A stretch of DNA of 64,000 nt from Mycobacterium sp. GA-0227b (GCF_001499855.1 NZ_LQIK01000032.1:1-64000), one strand, 5' to 3'. Positions 25,013 through 34,310 are shown, counted from the stretch's first letter. The notes: generated by a model from the sequence alone, not told the origin. Program-made: numbers and translations.

Positions 25013-26253
25013 CACTGGCGGCGGTCGATTTCACCGATCTGGACAACTTCGCGAACGGCTTTCCGCACGACCTGTTCGCAGTGCATCGGCGCGAGGCGCC
25101 GGTGTATTGGCACAAGCCGACCGAGCACACCCCCGACGGCGAGGGATTCTGGTCCGTCGCCACCTACGCCGAAACGCATGCGGTGCTGCGTGATCCGCAG
25201 ACCTTCTCGTCGGTGACCGGCGGCTCCCGCGCATACGGCGGCACGCTGCTGCAAGACCTGGCGATCGCCGGGCAGGTGCTCAACATGATGGACGATCCGC
25301 GACACGCGCAGATTCGCAGGCTCGTCAGCTCGGGCCTGACGCCGCGAATGATCCGCCGGGTCGAGGACGATCTGCGTGCGCGGGCGCGGCGGTTGTTGGA
25401 CGCTGTCGAGCCGGGGGAGCCGTTTGACTTCCTGGTCGACGTGGCCGCCGAGTTGCCGATGCAGATGATCTGCATTCTGTTGGGAGTTCCTGAGTCCGAA
25501 CGTCATTGGCTCTTTCACGCGATCGAGCCGCAGTTCGATTTCGGCGGTTCACGGAAGGCGACCCTTGGTCAGTTGTCGGCCGAGGAGGCCGGCTCGCGGA
25601 TGTACGCCTACGGCCAGGAGTTGATCGCCGCCAAGCGCGCGTCGCCGACCGACGACATGCTGTCGGTGGTGGCGAACGCTTGCCTAGATGACACCGTGGA
25701 CGACGGCGCGCGTTCGCCGGCCCTCCTTTCGGAAATCGAGTTGTATCTATTCTTCAGCCTGCTGTTCAGCGCGGGCGCCGAGACGACGCGCAATGCGGTG
25801 GCCGGCGGGTTGTTGGCGTTGATCGACAATCCCGATTCGCTTGCGGCTCTGCGTTCGGATCCGGGTTCGTTGCCGTCGGCCATCGAGGAGATGGTGCGCT
25901 GGACGTCGCCCTCACCGTCGAAGCGGCGCACCGCGACGCGCGATGTGTCGTTGGGCGGCTGTGAGATCGCGGCCGGTCAGAAAGTGCAGATCTGGGAGGG
26001 CTCGGCCAATCGCGACGCGACGGTTTTCACCGACCCGGATGTGTTCGACATCGGGCGTAAACCGAACCCGCATCTGGGCTTCGGGCACGGTGTGCATTAC
26101 TGCCTCGGTGCCAACCTCGCGCGGCTGGAGCTTCGGGTGCTGTTCGAGGAACTGCTGACGCGGTTCTCGTTGGCCACGCTGGTCAAACCCGTCGAGTGGA
26201 CGCGCAGCAACCGGCACACCGGCATTCGGCATCTTGTCGTGGAGCTGCGGTGA
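25009..26253 (+). CDS. cyp126: Cytochrome P450 CYP126
   Basis: 414 residues. The heme loop is FGHGVHYCLG with ligand C365, the I-helix FSAGAETTRNAVAG and the K-helix EEMVRW. By order it equals Rv0778 (CYP126A1), a P450 of unknown natural substrate that is known to bind azoles. The GTG start overlaps the purB stop by four bases, so it is co-translated with purB despite having no evident link to purine metabolism. No ferredoxin is adjacent. Confidence 0.93.
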   Translation: MTLAAVDFTDLDNFANGFPHDLFAVHRREAPVYWHKPTEHTPDGEGFWSVATYAETHAVLRDPQTFSSVTGGSRAYGGTLLQDLAIAGQVLNMMDDPRHAQIRRLVSSGLTPRMIRRVEDDLRARARRLLDAVEPGEPFDFLVDVAAELPMQMICILLGVPESERHWLFHAIEPQFDFGGSRKATLGQLSAEEAGSRMYAYGQELIAAKRASPTDDMLSVVANACLDDTVDDGARSPALLSEIELYLFFSLLFSAGAETTRNAVAGGLLALIDNPDSLAALRSDPGSLPSAIEEMVRWTSPSPSKRRTATRDVSLGGCEIAAGQKVQIWEGSANRDATVFTDPDVFDIGRKPNPHLGFGHGVHYCLGANLARLELRVLFEELLTRFSLATLVKPVEWTRSNRHTGIRHLVVELR

Positions 26254-26263
26254 GCTTCGAGCG

Positions 26264-27223
26264 GTGAGACCCGACGCGTTCGCGTTCGTGATGGCGACCG
26301 GCATTGTGTCGATCGCTGCGACGGACCACGGCTTCGTGTACGTCAGCGACGGGCTGGCTGTGGTGGCCATCGTCGGGCTCGTGGTCCTCATGGCGGCCGC
26401 GGGAGTTTCCTGGCGCGGGCAGCCGCCGGATATTGCGGATCCCGACGTCACGATCGGCATGTTCACGTTCGTCGCGGCGTGCGCGGTCATCGACAGCAGG
26501 TTGACGTCGATATCGGCGGTGGTGTGGACACTCGGCGTGCTGGCGGCGGTGGCGTGGTTGGTGGTGAGCGCTTTGACGGCGCGGAATATGGCGGCCAGGT
26601 CCTGGAAGGAGTTGCAGGAGCGGGCGCGCGGCGCATGGGAACTGGGCAGCGTCGGCACCTCCGGACTGGCGATCGTCACCGTGGCGCTGGCGCGTGACAC
26701 GGGTTCGCACGCCCTGCTGATGATCGGTGCGGCGATCTGGCTGGTGGCGATCGCGGTGTATGTGTTGATGACCGCGCTGATCCTGGCGCGGGCGTTCGCC
26801 GCGCGACTGGACCCCAGCGGGTTCGAGCCGGACGCGTGGATACTGATGGGCGCCATGGCCATTGCCACGTTGGCCGGCGACCACCTCCACCGGGCGGGGA
26901 TCGACGACGTCCGCGCCATGACCATCGCGACGTGGTGTGTGGCTTCGTTGTGGATCCTGCCGCTTCTCTACTTCGGCCTTCGACACATCCAGCGGGCCGA
27001 AGCCCGGCGTTTCGCCGCGGTGTGGTGGGCGATGGTGTTTCCGCTGGGCATGTACTCGGCGGCCAGCCACGCGATGGCTGTGGAGACCGGATGGCCTGTC
27101 CTGTCCGGCGTTTCGCTGACCTTTTTCTGGATCGCGTTCGCCGCGTGGCTCATCGTGGCGTTCGCCGGCGCATGGCGGTTGCGTGTCCGTCGCCACCTAC
27201 CCTCAAGACATGGACTCCGATGA
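26264..27223 (+). CDS. TDT/SLAC1-family transporter (TehA/MAE1-like)
   Basis: 319 residues with about ten hydrophobic segments. The N-terminal PDAFAFVMATGIVSIAA is typical of the tellurite-resistance/dicarboxylate transporter family, which begins with a conserved MATG in helix 1. Late helices contain FPLGMYSAASHAMA. The likely role is an anion or dicarboxylate channel or exporter in the cell membrane. The GTG at 26264 is 10 bases after cyp126, so it is in the purB-cyp126 transcript. The substrate is not predictable. Confidence 0.8.
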   Translation: MRPDAFAFVMATGIVSIAATDHGFVYVSDGLAVVAIVGLVVLMAAAGVSWRGQPPDIADPDVTIGMFTFVAACAVIDSRLTSISAVVWTLGVLAAVAWLVVSALTARNMAARSWKELQERARGAWELGSVGTSGLAIVTVALARDTGSHALLMIGAAIWLVAIAVYVLMTALILARAFAARLDPSGFEPDAWILMGAMAIATLAGDHLHRAGIDDVRAMTIATWCVASLWILPLLYFGLRHIQRAEARRFAAVWWAMVFPLGMYSAASHAMAVETGWPVLSGVSLTFFWIAFAAWLIVAFAGAWRLRVRRHLPSRHGLR

Positions 27224-27794
27224 TGCGAACCTGCGGATCTCTGACGACGACCGTGCCCATGTGAGCCAACTGCTCGAACGGGCGGTGGGCCAGGGCATGC
27301 TCACCCTCGACGAGTTCAGCGAGCGGATCGACACTGTGCTGGCCGCGCGTACTCGCGGAGACCTGCGCAAGGTCTTGGCCGATCTCCCTGACATGGATGT
27401 GCCGCCACCGGCGACGGCGGGCCCTGCCGATGGCGAGGTGTTGCGTGGTCGGATGTCGTCGGTGTCGCGGCGGGGGCGGTGGACTGTGCCGTCACACCTG
27501 AGGGTGAACACCCGAATGTGTGACACCACGCTCGACTTCACCAACGCGGCCGTGCGCGGTCCGACCGTCGTCCTGGACATCGACGACTACTTCAGCTCGA
27601 CCGAACTGATCCTGCCCGACGGCGCCACCGCCGACCTCGACGGTGTCGAGACGTTCGCCGGCAGCACGACCGTCAAGGTGCCCCGCGGCCCGGGGTCGGA
27701 GCGGTTGCATGTCGTGGTCCGCGGCCGAGTGCGGTTCGGGTCGGTGACGGCGCGGTACTCGTTCGGGCGGGTGTGGCGGCGCGTGCTCGGGTAG
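27210..27794 (+). CDS. DUF1707 domain protein
   Basis: 194 residues. Residues ~6-58 form the DUF1707 domain: LRISDDDRAHVSQLLERAV, then GMLTLDEFSERIDTVLAARTRGDL. A basic linker follows. The C-terminal ~100 residues are beta-rich with a repeating hydrophobic pattern (TVVLDIDDYF, TELILPDGATADLDGVE), like LiaF/DUF2154-type C-terminal domains. The start could be ATG 27210 or an upstream GTG at 27183 inside the transporter gene. The function is unknown; related proteins are linked to envelope stress or signalling. Confidence 0.82.
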   Translation: MDSDDANLRISDDDRAHVSQLLERAVGQGMLTLDEFSERIDTVLAARTRGDLRKVLADLPDMDVPPPATAGPADGEVLRGRMSSVSRRGRWTVPSHLRVNTRMCDTTLDFTNAAVRGPTVVLDIDDYFSSTELILPDGATADLDGVETFAGSTTVKVPRGPGSERLHVVVRGRVRFGSVTARYSFGRVWRRVLG

Positions 27795-27800
27795 TGCGGT

Positions 27801-28658
27801 TCACTGGCCGGTCGCCGCGGCGATCTCAGCGATCACGCGTTGCGCATACTCCGTCAGGTCAAGCCAGGTGAAGCGCAACACCTTCCAGCCGAGAAGCGAT
27901 ATTGCATTCTGGCGCTTGCGGTCGATCTGAAACGCATCGGGGTCGTGGTGGAAGGCCCACCCGTCGACCTCGATGGCGACTTTCGCTGCGACGAAGCCGA
28001 CGTCGACCTTGTAGCCGCCGACGGGATAATTCGCCTTCCAGCCGGTGAACCCAGCGTCGCGAAGAAGCTTCACCAGCAGTCGCTCGGCCTCCGAGCGGGC
28101 GCCGTCCTCGGCCGCCTGCAAGAGCCTGCGTGCCGAGGGCGAGCCGTACCTGCCCTTGTTGCGTAGGTGCGCTCGCCATAGCTACGCGAGGTCGACGTGG
28201 CGCTGCAATGCGGTATCCATCAACTTGGCTCCGCCACCGCGCCGGACCGCGGCTTCAACGACTGTCAGCGGCAGTGCGGTGACTCGCAGCCCGTCGCGCT
28301 CGACCACGTCGTGCGGGTCGAGGTCACGCCGCCGCAGCCGGGTTTCCGGCCGATGTCGAAGTCGGCTGTCTCGTGGAACGGTGACCTCGACCGTCGTCGG
28401 CGCGAATTGCGTCAGCCGGTGCCACCATGCCGCCGCCATGCCGCTCGCGCATGCCTGCGGGCCGTAGGCCAACACAGCGACGCGTACCCGAGCGGCGTCG
28501 GTGAATCGCCGATCGGCGACGAAGTACACGCCGCGAGCGCAGCGCAGCCAACGCCCCGACCGAATCCTGCGGTTGATCGCAACCTGGCTCAGCCCCACAC
28601 GAAGCGCCTGGGTTCGGGTGAGTACGCCGTCCTGTCGGCACAGATAGTCGTCGGGCAC
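27801..28658 (-). pseudogene. DUF559-type gene broken by an in-frame amber stop
   Basis: One reading frame runs from a GTG at 28658 to 27801, interrupted only by TAG at 28184-28182. The part before the stop (158 codons) has the AbiEi-like winged-helix start (DGVLTRTQALRVGLSQVAINRRIRSG region) and ends DTALQRHVDLA. After the stop the same frame continues LWRAHLRNKGRYG and a full Vsr/DUF559 nuclease-like domain (VDVGFVAAKVAIEVDGWAFH, LRFTWLDL). The two halves together make one ~285-residue protein. The second half might still restart, but no good ribosome site is seen. Confidence 0.75.
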
Positions 28659-28753
28659 TCTGTGTGGACGCGAGAACGTGCCCGACCGGTTCCATTCCGG
28701 GCGACTCGTGGAGCCGCACCGGCTCTCACCGCCGCCAAAACTCCACAAATCGC

Positions 28754-29374
28754 TCAGGTACGGAGCCGCGCGACTCCTGCCGAACGCAGCTCCAGCGCGG
28801 CCAGGCCGCGGATCGCCGTGGCGTCGTGCTCGCGCCACGCCCCGACGGGATCGGGGTGAATCGCCGCCAGCTTGGCCAGCGGCCGGTTGGCCAGCGCGCG
28901 CAGCGCCAGCAGTTGCTCGCCGGCGGGAGTGCGGGCCAGCGCGATCGCGGTCCATTTCCGACGGAAGAACCGAAGCCGCAGATACAGCCACGGCATCGCG
29001 ACGAACAGGACTGGCGGCGCGGCCACCGCCAGCGCAAGCACCCACGCCAACCAGGACGCGGTGGTGTCGAGGCTCTGACCGGCCCCCGCGATGTCGAGCG
29101 CGGCCTCGCTGGCCGCCCGCAGCGGTTTGCTCAGCGCGTCGCCGACGAGCGGGAAGTCGCCGGTGCGGTCACTCGCGGTGTCGAGATTCTCGGACACCCC
29201 GTTGGCGCCCGTCTCGACTTGACGGCCCACCGCGGCGATCGTCGAGACGGCCGAGTGCACGGCCATGCCGACCATCACCCACACGGTGGTCCAGGCGACC
29301 ACGACGATGTCGCTGATCAGCTGGCCGAGGACACGCGACGGTGTGGTGGCGTAGGGGATAAACCGCGAAGTCAT
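28754..29374 (-). CDS. Membrane protein (Rv0779c type)
   Basis: 206 residues with two membrane regions: residues ~20-50 (DIVVVAWTTVWVMVGMAV) and ~105-132 (WLAWVLALAVAAPPVLFVAM). The loop between them is outside-type and rich in Asp/Gly/Asn, and the C-terminal ~70 residues are cytosolic-type with many Arg/Leu (ARTPAGEQLLALRALANRP). It diverges from purC with 31 bases between starts. No function is known. Confidence 0.8.
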   Translation of the reverse strand: MTSRFIPYATTPSRVLGQLISDIVVVAWTTVWVMVGMAVHSAVSTIAAVGRQVETGANGVSENLDTASDRTGDFPLVGDALSKPLRAASEAALDIAGAGQSLDTTASWLAWVLALAVAAPPVLFVAMPWLYLRLRFFRRKWTAIALARTPAGEQLLALRALANRPLAKLAAIHPDPVGAWREHDATAIRGLAALELRSAGVARLRT

Positions 29375-29393
29375 GGCTGTAGATGCTGCCCGA

Positions 29394-29399
29394 TAGGCT
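29394..29399 (+). promoter_or_regulatory. -10 box of purC (leaderless)
   Basis: TAGGCT lies 6 bases before the purC ATG. Confidence 0.5.
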
Positions 29400-29405
29400 G
29401 GCCCG

Positions 29406-30293
29406 ATGCGCCCCGCTCTGTCCGACTACGAACATCTGGCCAGCGGCAAGGTTCGCGAGCTGTACCGCGTGGACGACGAGACGCTGCTTTTCGTGGCCAG
29501 TGACCGCATCTCCGCCTACGACTACATCCTGGACTCGCAGATCCCCGACAAGGGCCGCATCCTGACCGCGATGAGCGTGTTCTTCTTCGACCTCCTCGAC
29601 GCGCCCAACCACCTCGCCGGCCCACCCGACGACGAGCGCATCCCCGCCGACGTGCTCGGTCGCGCGCTGGTCGTGCAGGAACTCCAGATGCTGCCGGTCG
29701 AGGCCGTCGCGCGCGGCTACCTGACGGGGTCGGGTCTCATCGACTATCAGCAGACCGGCAAGGTGTGCGGGATCGCGCTGCCCGCGGGACTGCGCGAGGC
29801 CAGCAGGTTCGCGCAGCCGCTGTTCACCCCGGCGACCAAAGCCGAACTGGGACAGCATGATGTGAACATCTCATTCGACGAGGTGGTCGAGTTGATCGGC
29901 ACGCAGCGAGCCGAACAGGTCCGCGACCGGACACTGCGGACCTACATCCAGGGCGCCGAGCACGCGTTGACCAAGGGCATCATCGTCGCCGACACCAAAT
30001 TCGAGTTCGGCGTGGACAAAGACGGCGAACTGCGGCTGGCAGACGAGGTGTTCACCCCGGACTCGAGCCGATACTGGCGCGCCGACGACTGGGAAGAAGG
30101 TGTCGTGCAGCAGAGCTTCGACAAGCAGTTCGTCCGCAACTGGCTCACCGGGCCGGATTCCGGATGGGACCGAACCGGCGACACCCCACCGCCACCCCTG
30201 CCGCCGGACGTCGTCGAAGCCACCAGGGCTCGCTACATCGAGGCGTACGAGCGCATTTCGGGCCTCGACTTCAGCGATTGGATCGGCGGATGA
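29406..30293 (+). CDS. purC: SAICAR synthetase
   Basis: 295 residues. It joins CAIR and aspartate with ATP to give SAICAR. The N-terminal HLASGKVRELY is the PurC signature, followed by ASDRISAYDYIL, and the ADP-forming ligase core includes LADEVFTPDSSRYW. The length fits the yeast/actinobacterial type rather than the shorter E. coli form. The stop overlaps the start of the ptrB frame as ATGA. Confidence 0.97.
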   Translation: MRPALSDYEHLASGKVRELYRVDDETLLFVASDRISAYDYILDSQIPDKGRILTAMSVFFFDLLDAPNHLAGPPDDERIPADVLGRALVVQELQMLPVEAVARGYLTGSGLIDYQQTGKVCGIALPAGLREASRFAQPLFTPATKAELGQHDVNISFDEVVELIGTQRAEQVRDRTLRTYIQGAEHALTKGIIVADTKFEFGVDKDGELRLADEVFTPDSSRYWRADDWEEGVVQQSFDKQFVRNWLTGPDSGWDRTGDTPPPPLPPDVVEATRARYIEAYERISGLDFSDWIGG

Positions 30294-30322
30294 GCGACGC
30301 TTGCGGAGCGAATCAACAGCGG
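30290..30322 (+). repeat. 33-nt element at the purC-ptrB junction, related to the 32-bp repeat
   Basis: It opens ATGAGCGACGCTTGCGGAGC and ends just before a second ATGA. Its first bases resemble the 21211 unit (ATGAGCGCTTGCGC) with a small insertion. At 33 nt it keeps frame, so it adds 11 codons (MSDACGANQQR) to the front of ptrB instead of making a separate mini-ORF. Similar junction elements may exist elsewhere in the genome. Confidence 0.5.
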
Positions 30323-32428
30323 ATGAAGCCGCCGGTCGCCAAACGCGTCGAGACCCGCCGCGAGCATCACGGCGACGTCTTCGTCGACCCCTACGAGTGG
30401 CTGCGCGACAAGAGCGATCCGGACGTGACCGCACACCTCGAAGCGGAGAACGCCTATACCGAGCACGTCACCGAGCATCTGGCGCCGTTGCGGCAGAACA
30501 TCTTCGACGAGATCAAGGCACGCACCAAGGAGACCGACCTTTCGGTGCCGACCCGACGCGATGCCTGGTGGTACTACGGCCGCAGCTTCGAGGGCAAGCA
30601 GTACAGCGTGCACTGCCGTTGCCCCGTCGCCGATCCCGACGACTGGACGCCGCCGGTGCTCGACGAGAACACCGAGATTCCCGGCGAGCAGGTGCTGCTC
30701 GACGAGAACGTCGAGGCCGAGGGACACGACTTCTTCTCCCTGGGCGCCGCCTCGGTCAGCCTGGACGGCAACATCCTGGCGTACTCCGTCGACGTCAAGG
30801 GCGACGAGCGATACACGCTGCGGTTCAAGGATTTACGCACCGGAGAACTGTACGACGACACGATCGTCGGAATCGGCCCGGGCGCGACATGGGCGGCCGA
30901 CAACCGCACCGTGTACTACTCAACGCTCGACGAGGCGTGGCGCCCGGACACCATCTGGCGGCACCGGCTGGGCGCCGGCCTGCCTGCGCAACGCGTGTAT
31001 CACGAACCCGACGAACGGTACTGGCTCGGCGTCGGCCGGACCCGCAGCGACAAGTATGTCATCATCGCCGCCGGTAGCGCCGTCACCTCCGAGGTGCGTT
31101 ACGCCGATGCGACGGATCCGGAGGCCGAGTTCACGGTCGTGTGGCCACGCCGCGACTTCGTCGAGTATTCCGTCGAGCACGCCGTCGTGGGCGGCGAAGA
31201 CCGGTTCCTCATCCTGCACAACGACGGTGCGGAGAACTTCACGCTCGTCGATGCGCCGGTCGACGACCCCACCGCGGTGCGCACACTGATCGAGCACCGC
31301 GACGACGCCCGCCTGGATTCCGTGGACGCGTTCGACAGGCACCTCGTCGTCAGCTACCGGAGCGAGGCGCTGCCGAAGATCCAGCTGTGGCCCATCTATC
31401 CGAATGGTGAATACGGCCACCCCGAGGACTTCACGTTCGAGTCCGAACTCACGTCAGCCGGGTTGAGCGTCAACCCGAACTGGAGCGCACCCAAACTACG
31501 GATCGGCGCCACCTCATACGTCATCCCGGTGCGCGTCTACGACGTCGACCTCGCCACCGGTGAACGGACGCTGCTGCGCGAGCAGCCCGTGCTCGGCGAC
31601 TACCGCCCCGAGGATTACGTCGAACGCCGCGATTGGGCAGTGGCGCCCGACGGTGCGCGGATACCGATTTCGATCGTGCACAAGATCGGCCTGCAGTATC
31701 CGGCGCCGACGCTGCTCTACGGATACGGCGCATACGAGGCTTGCGAGGATCCACGTTTCTCCATCGCACGTCTGTCGCTGCTCGAGCGCGGCATGGTGTT
31801 CGCGGTCGCCCACGTGCGCGGCGGCGGGGAGCTGGGTAGGCCGTGGTACGAGCACGGCAAGATGCTCGAGAAGAAGAACAGCTTCACCGACTTCATCACC
31901 GTTGCAAACCATCTCGTGCAGACCGACATCACCCGACCGGAGAACCTCGTCGCTTACGGGGGCAGCGCCGGCGGTCTCCTGGTTGGCGCGGTCGCGAATA
32001 TGGCGCCGGAACTGTTCGCGGGAATCCTCGCGGTGGTGCCGTTCGTCGACCCGCTCACCACGATCTTGGATCCGTCACTCCCGCTCACCGTCACGGAGTG
32101 GGACGAGTGGGGAAACCCGTTGGAGAGCAAGGAAGTCTACGAGTACATGCAGTCGTACTCGCCGTATGAAAACGTGGCGGCCAAGCATTATCCGCCGATC
32201 CTCGCGATGACGTCGCTCAACGACACCCGGGTGTACTACGTCGAGCCTGCGAAATGGGTTGCGGCACTGCGTCACATCAAGACCGACGGCAATCCGGTGC
32301 TACTCAAGACCGAGATGAACGCCGGCCATGCTGGTATCAGCGGACGCTATGAGCGCTGGAAGGAGACCGCGTTCCAGTACGCCTGGTTACTGGATGTCGC
32401 CAAGGCCGATCACGAGCGTCGGCCCTAA
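30290..32428 (+). CDS. ptrB: Oligopeptidase B-like prolyl oligopeptidase (S9)
   Basis: 712 residues from ATG 30290, or 701 from ATG 30323. The N-terminal beta-propeller starts RREHHGDVFVDPYEWLRD. The C-terminal hydrolase has the nucleophile in YGGSAGGLL, an aspartate likely in TSLNDTRVYYVEP and the histidine in NAGHAGISGRYERW. It cleaves short peptides, typically after basic residues, in the cytosol. In M. tuberculosis the gene is split (Rv0781/Rv0782); here it is whole. The four-base overlap with purC suggests coupling. Confidence 0.94.
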   Translation: MSDACGANQQRMKPPVAKRVETRREHHGDVFVDPYEWLRDKSDPDVTAHLEAENAYTEHVTEHLAPLRQNIFDEIKARTKETDLSVPTRRDAWWYYGRSFEGKQYSVHCRCPVADPDDWTPPVLDENTEIPGEQVLLDENVEAEGHDFFSLGAASVSLDGNILAYSVDVKGDERYTLRFKDLRTGELYDDTIVGIGPGATWAADNRTVYYSTLDEAWRPDTIWRHRLGAGLPAQRVYHEPDERYWLGVGRTRSDKYVIIAAGSAVTSEVRYADATDPEAEFTVVWPRRDFVEYSVEHAVVGGEDRFLILHNDGAENFTLVDAPVDDPTAVRTLIEHRDDARLDSVDAFDRHLVVSYRSEALPKIQLWPIYPNGEYGHPEDFTFESELTSAGLSVNPNWSAPKLRIGATSYVIPVRVYDVDLATGERTLLREQPVLGDYRPEDYVERRDWAVAPDGARIPISIVHKIGLQYPAPTLLYGYGAYEACEDPRFSIARLSLLERGMVFAVAHVRGGGELGRPWYEHGKMLEKKNSFTDFITVANHLVQTDITRPENLVAYGGSAGGLLVGAVANMAPELFAGILAVVPFVDPLTTILDPSLPLTVTEWDEWGNPLESKEVYEYMQSYSPYENVAAKHYPPILAMTSLNDTRVYYVEPAKWVAALRHIKTDGNPVLLKTEMNAGHAGISGRYERWKETAFQYAWLLDVAKADHERRP

Positions 32429-32459
32429 CCACAATCTAGGCACTGTCAAGTTCTCCGGG

Positions 32460-32465
32460 TATGCT
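32460..32465 (+). promoter_or_regulatory. -10 box of the TetR gene (leaderless)
   Basis: TATGCT lies 6 bases before ATG 32472. Confidence 0.5.
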
Positions 32466-32471
32466 GGTGGG

Positions 32472-33029
32472 ATGAGCAGGACCTCGTACCACCACGGCGA
32501 TCTGAAGGCCGTCATCCTCGCAGAGGCGGCCGATCTGGTGGCCGAGCGTGGCGCCGACGGCATCTCGCTGCGCGAGCTGGCCCGCGTGGCGGGGGTGTCG
32601 CACGCGGCGCCCGCGCACCACTTCACCGACCGCCGTGGCCTGTTCACCGCGCTGGCGGCCCAGGGTTGGCGAAAGCTGGCCGCTGCCCTGGCCGATGCGA
32701 GGCCGGATTTCCTCGATGCCGCACTGGCGTACGTGCGGTTCGCCCTCGACAACCCCGGCCACTACGCGGTGATGTTCGACCGGTCGCTTGTCGACCCGGC
32801 CAACCCGGAGTTGGTGGCGGCTCAGGATGCTGCGGGCGCCGAGCTGGCACAGGGCGTCGGGACCCTCGACGATCCGCGCGCCACCGAGGACCCCCAAGCT
32901 GCCGCGCTGGCGGCGTGGTCACTGGTGCATGGGTTTTCGCTGCTGTGGCTGAATAAGGCGATCGACGTCGACGGTGATCCGATGGCAACGGTCCACCGCG
33001 TGGCGGGCATGCTTTTCAAGACCGGGTAA
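32472..33029 (+). CDS. TetR-family regulator
   Basis: 185 residues. The N-terminal YHHGDLKAVILAEAADLV and HTH LRELARVAGVSHAAPAHHF are typical of the YHHGDLR subgroup of TetR proteins. The effector domain is short with WSLVHGFSLLWLNKA. It is followed after 9 bases by the glutathione peroxidase gene, whose -10 box overlaps its stop codon. The target is unknown; the adjacent peroxidase is a candidate. Confidence 0.88.
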   Translation: MSRTSYHHGDLKAVILAEAADLVAERGADGISLRELARVAGVSHAAPAHHFTDRRGLFTALAAQGWRKLAAALADARPDFLDAALAYVRFALDNPGHYAVMFDRSLVDPANPELVAAQDAAGAELAQGVGTLDDPRATEDPQAAALAAWSLVHGFSLLWLNKAIDVDGDPMATVHRVAGMLFKTG

Positions 33030-33032
33030 CGT
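33027..33032 (+). promoter_or_regulatory. -10 box of the peroxidase gene, overlapping the TetR stop
   Basis: TAACGT uses the TAA stop of the TetR gene as its first half and lies 6 bases before ATG 33039. Confidence 0.45.
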
Positions 33033-33038
33033 GCGGGC

Positions 33039-33536
33039 ATGACCGACACTCCGCTGACCGATATCGCTGTCACCACCCTCGACGGCCGCGACACCACGTT
33101 GGGCGAACTTGCCGACGGCGCCGCGCTGGTGGTCAACGTCGCTTCGAAATGCGGCCTGACGCCGCAGTACACCGCGCTCGAGCAACTGGCCAAGGACTAC
33201 CGCGACCGCGGTCTGACGGTGATCGGCGTGCCGTGCAATCAATTCATGGGCCAGGAGCCGGGTACCGCCGAGGAGATTCGGGAATTCTGCTCGACCACTT
33301 ACGGAGTGACGTTCCCGCTGCTGGCCAAGACCGACGTCAACGGTACCGACCGGCATCCGCTGTACGCCGAACTGACCAAGACACCCGACGACAGCGGCGA
33401 GGCCGGCGACATCCAGTGGAACTTCGAAAAGTTTCTGCTCGCGCCGGGCGGAACGGTGGCCAAGCGGTTCCGTCCCCGCACCGAGCCCGATTCTCCTGAG
33501 GTGATCGCGGCCATCGAGGGTGTCCTGCCGCGATAG
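33039..33536 (+). CDS. Glutathione peroxidase-family thiol peroxidase
   Basis: 165 residues. Peroxidatic C38 lies in NVASKCGLTPQY, and the tetrad partners are Q72 (GQEP), W127 and N128 (WNFEKF). A resolving cysteine is likely C84 (REFCSTTY), so it should use thioredoxin rather than glutathione, which mycobacteria lack. It reduces hydrogen and organic peroxides in the cytosol. The gene is not in the Rv0782-Rv0784 stretch of M. tuberculosis as I recall. Confidence 0.92.
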   Translation: MTDTPLTDIAVTTLDGRDTTLGELADGAALVVNVASKCGLTPQYTALEQLAKDYRDRGLTVIGVPCNQFMGQEPGTAEEIREFCSTTYGVTFPLLAKTDVNGTDRHPLYAELTKTPDDSGEAGDIQWNFEKFLLAPGGTVAKRFRPRTEPDSPEVIAAIEGVLPR

Positions 33537-33605
33537 CATGCGATGGTCATGTGCCGTCAGCCTGTCGTAAACCGTTGTGACACCTGACGTTGCCATACTG
33601 GCCGC

Positions 33606-34310
33606 GTGGCTGGACAACTGATCGTCTCCGTCTCCGGGATCAGCGATCGCACGATCCCCGACGTGGCGGAGTTCTGCGCGCAACTCGACATGCGCGGAGT
33701 GCCTGTCTCGTTCCTGGTGGCGCCGAGGATCAAGGGCGGCTACCGGCTCGACGACGACGCCGCCACGGTGCAGTGGCTGGCACGCAGACGCGATGCGCGC
33801 GACGTGATTGTGCTGCACGGTTTCGACGAGGCGGCCACCAAGAATCGGCGTGGAGAGTTCGCGACACTGCCGGCGCACGAGGCGAATCTGCGGTTGACGG
33901 CCGCCGACCGCGTGATGGAGCACATGGGTTTGCGCACGCGGCTGTTCGCGGCGCCGGGTTGGACGGTGTCGCAGGGGACACTCATGGCGCTGCCGCGCAA
34001 TGGCTTTCGGCTGGTCGCCGGTCTCACGGAGATCACCGATCTGGCCCGCGGGACGGCGGTACGGTCGCGGGTCCTCGGCATCGGTGAAGGTTTCCTCAGC
34101 GAGCCGTGGTGGTGCCGGACACTGGTGTTGTCCGCCGAGCGCATCGCGCGACGAGGAGGGGTGGTTCGAGTGGCCGTCGCCGCCCGGCATCTGCGCAGGC
34201 CGGGGCCGCGGCAGGCGATGCTCGACGCCGTCGACCTCGCACTCATGCACCGGTGTGTGCCCGGTGTCTACGAATGGCGGCCGTTCAGCGCATTGACAGA
34301 CGCCGCATAG
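33606..34310 (+). CDS. DUF2334-like polysaccharide-deacetylase-fold protein (Rv0784 type)
   Basis: 234 residues. LIVSVSGISDRTIPDVAEFC and VSFLVAPRIKGGYRL resemble the NodB-like fold of DUF2334, with VIVLHGFD as the probable metal-site strand (the family H-x-x-D region). The LFAAPGW motif matches the deacetylase arginine/proline strand. No signal peptide is seen, so it would be cytosolic. The activity is not proven for this family. It starts GTG, with CATACT 6 bases upstream as a weak -10 box. Confidence 0.75.
   Translation: MAGQLIVSVSGISDRTIPDVAEFCAQLDMRGVPVSFLVAPRIKGGYRLDDDAATVQWLARRRDARDVIVLHGFDEAATKNRRGEFATLPAHEANLRLTAADRVMEHMGLRTRLFAAPGWTVSQGTLMALPRNGFRLVAGLTEITDLARGTAVRSRVLGIGEGFLSEPWWCRTLVLSAERIARRGGVVRVAVAARHLRRPGPRQAMLDAVDLALMHRCVPGVYEWRPFSALTDAA

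Noticed and set aside
27801..28658. Frameshift in the DUF559 gene
   Set aside because: Both halves are in the same frame; only a stop codon separates them.
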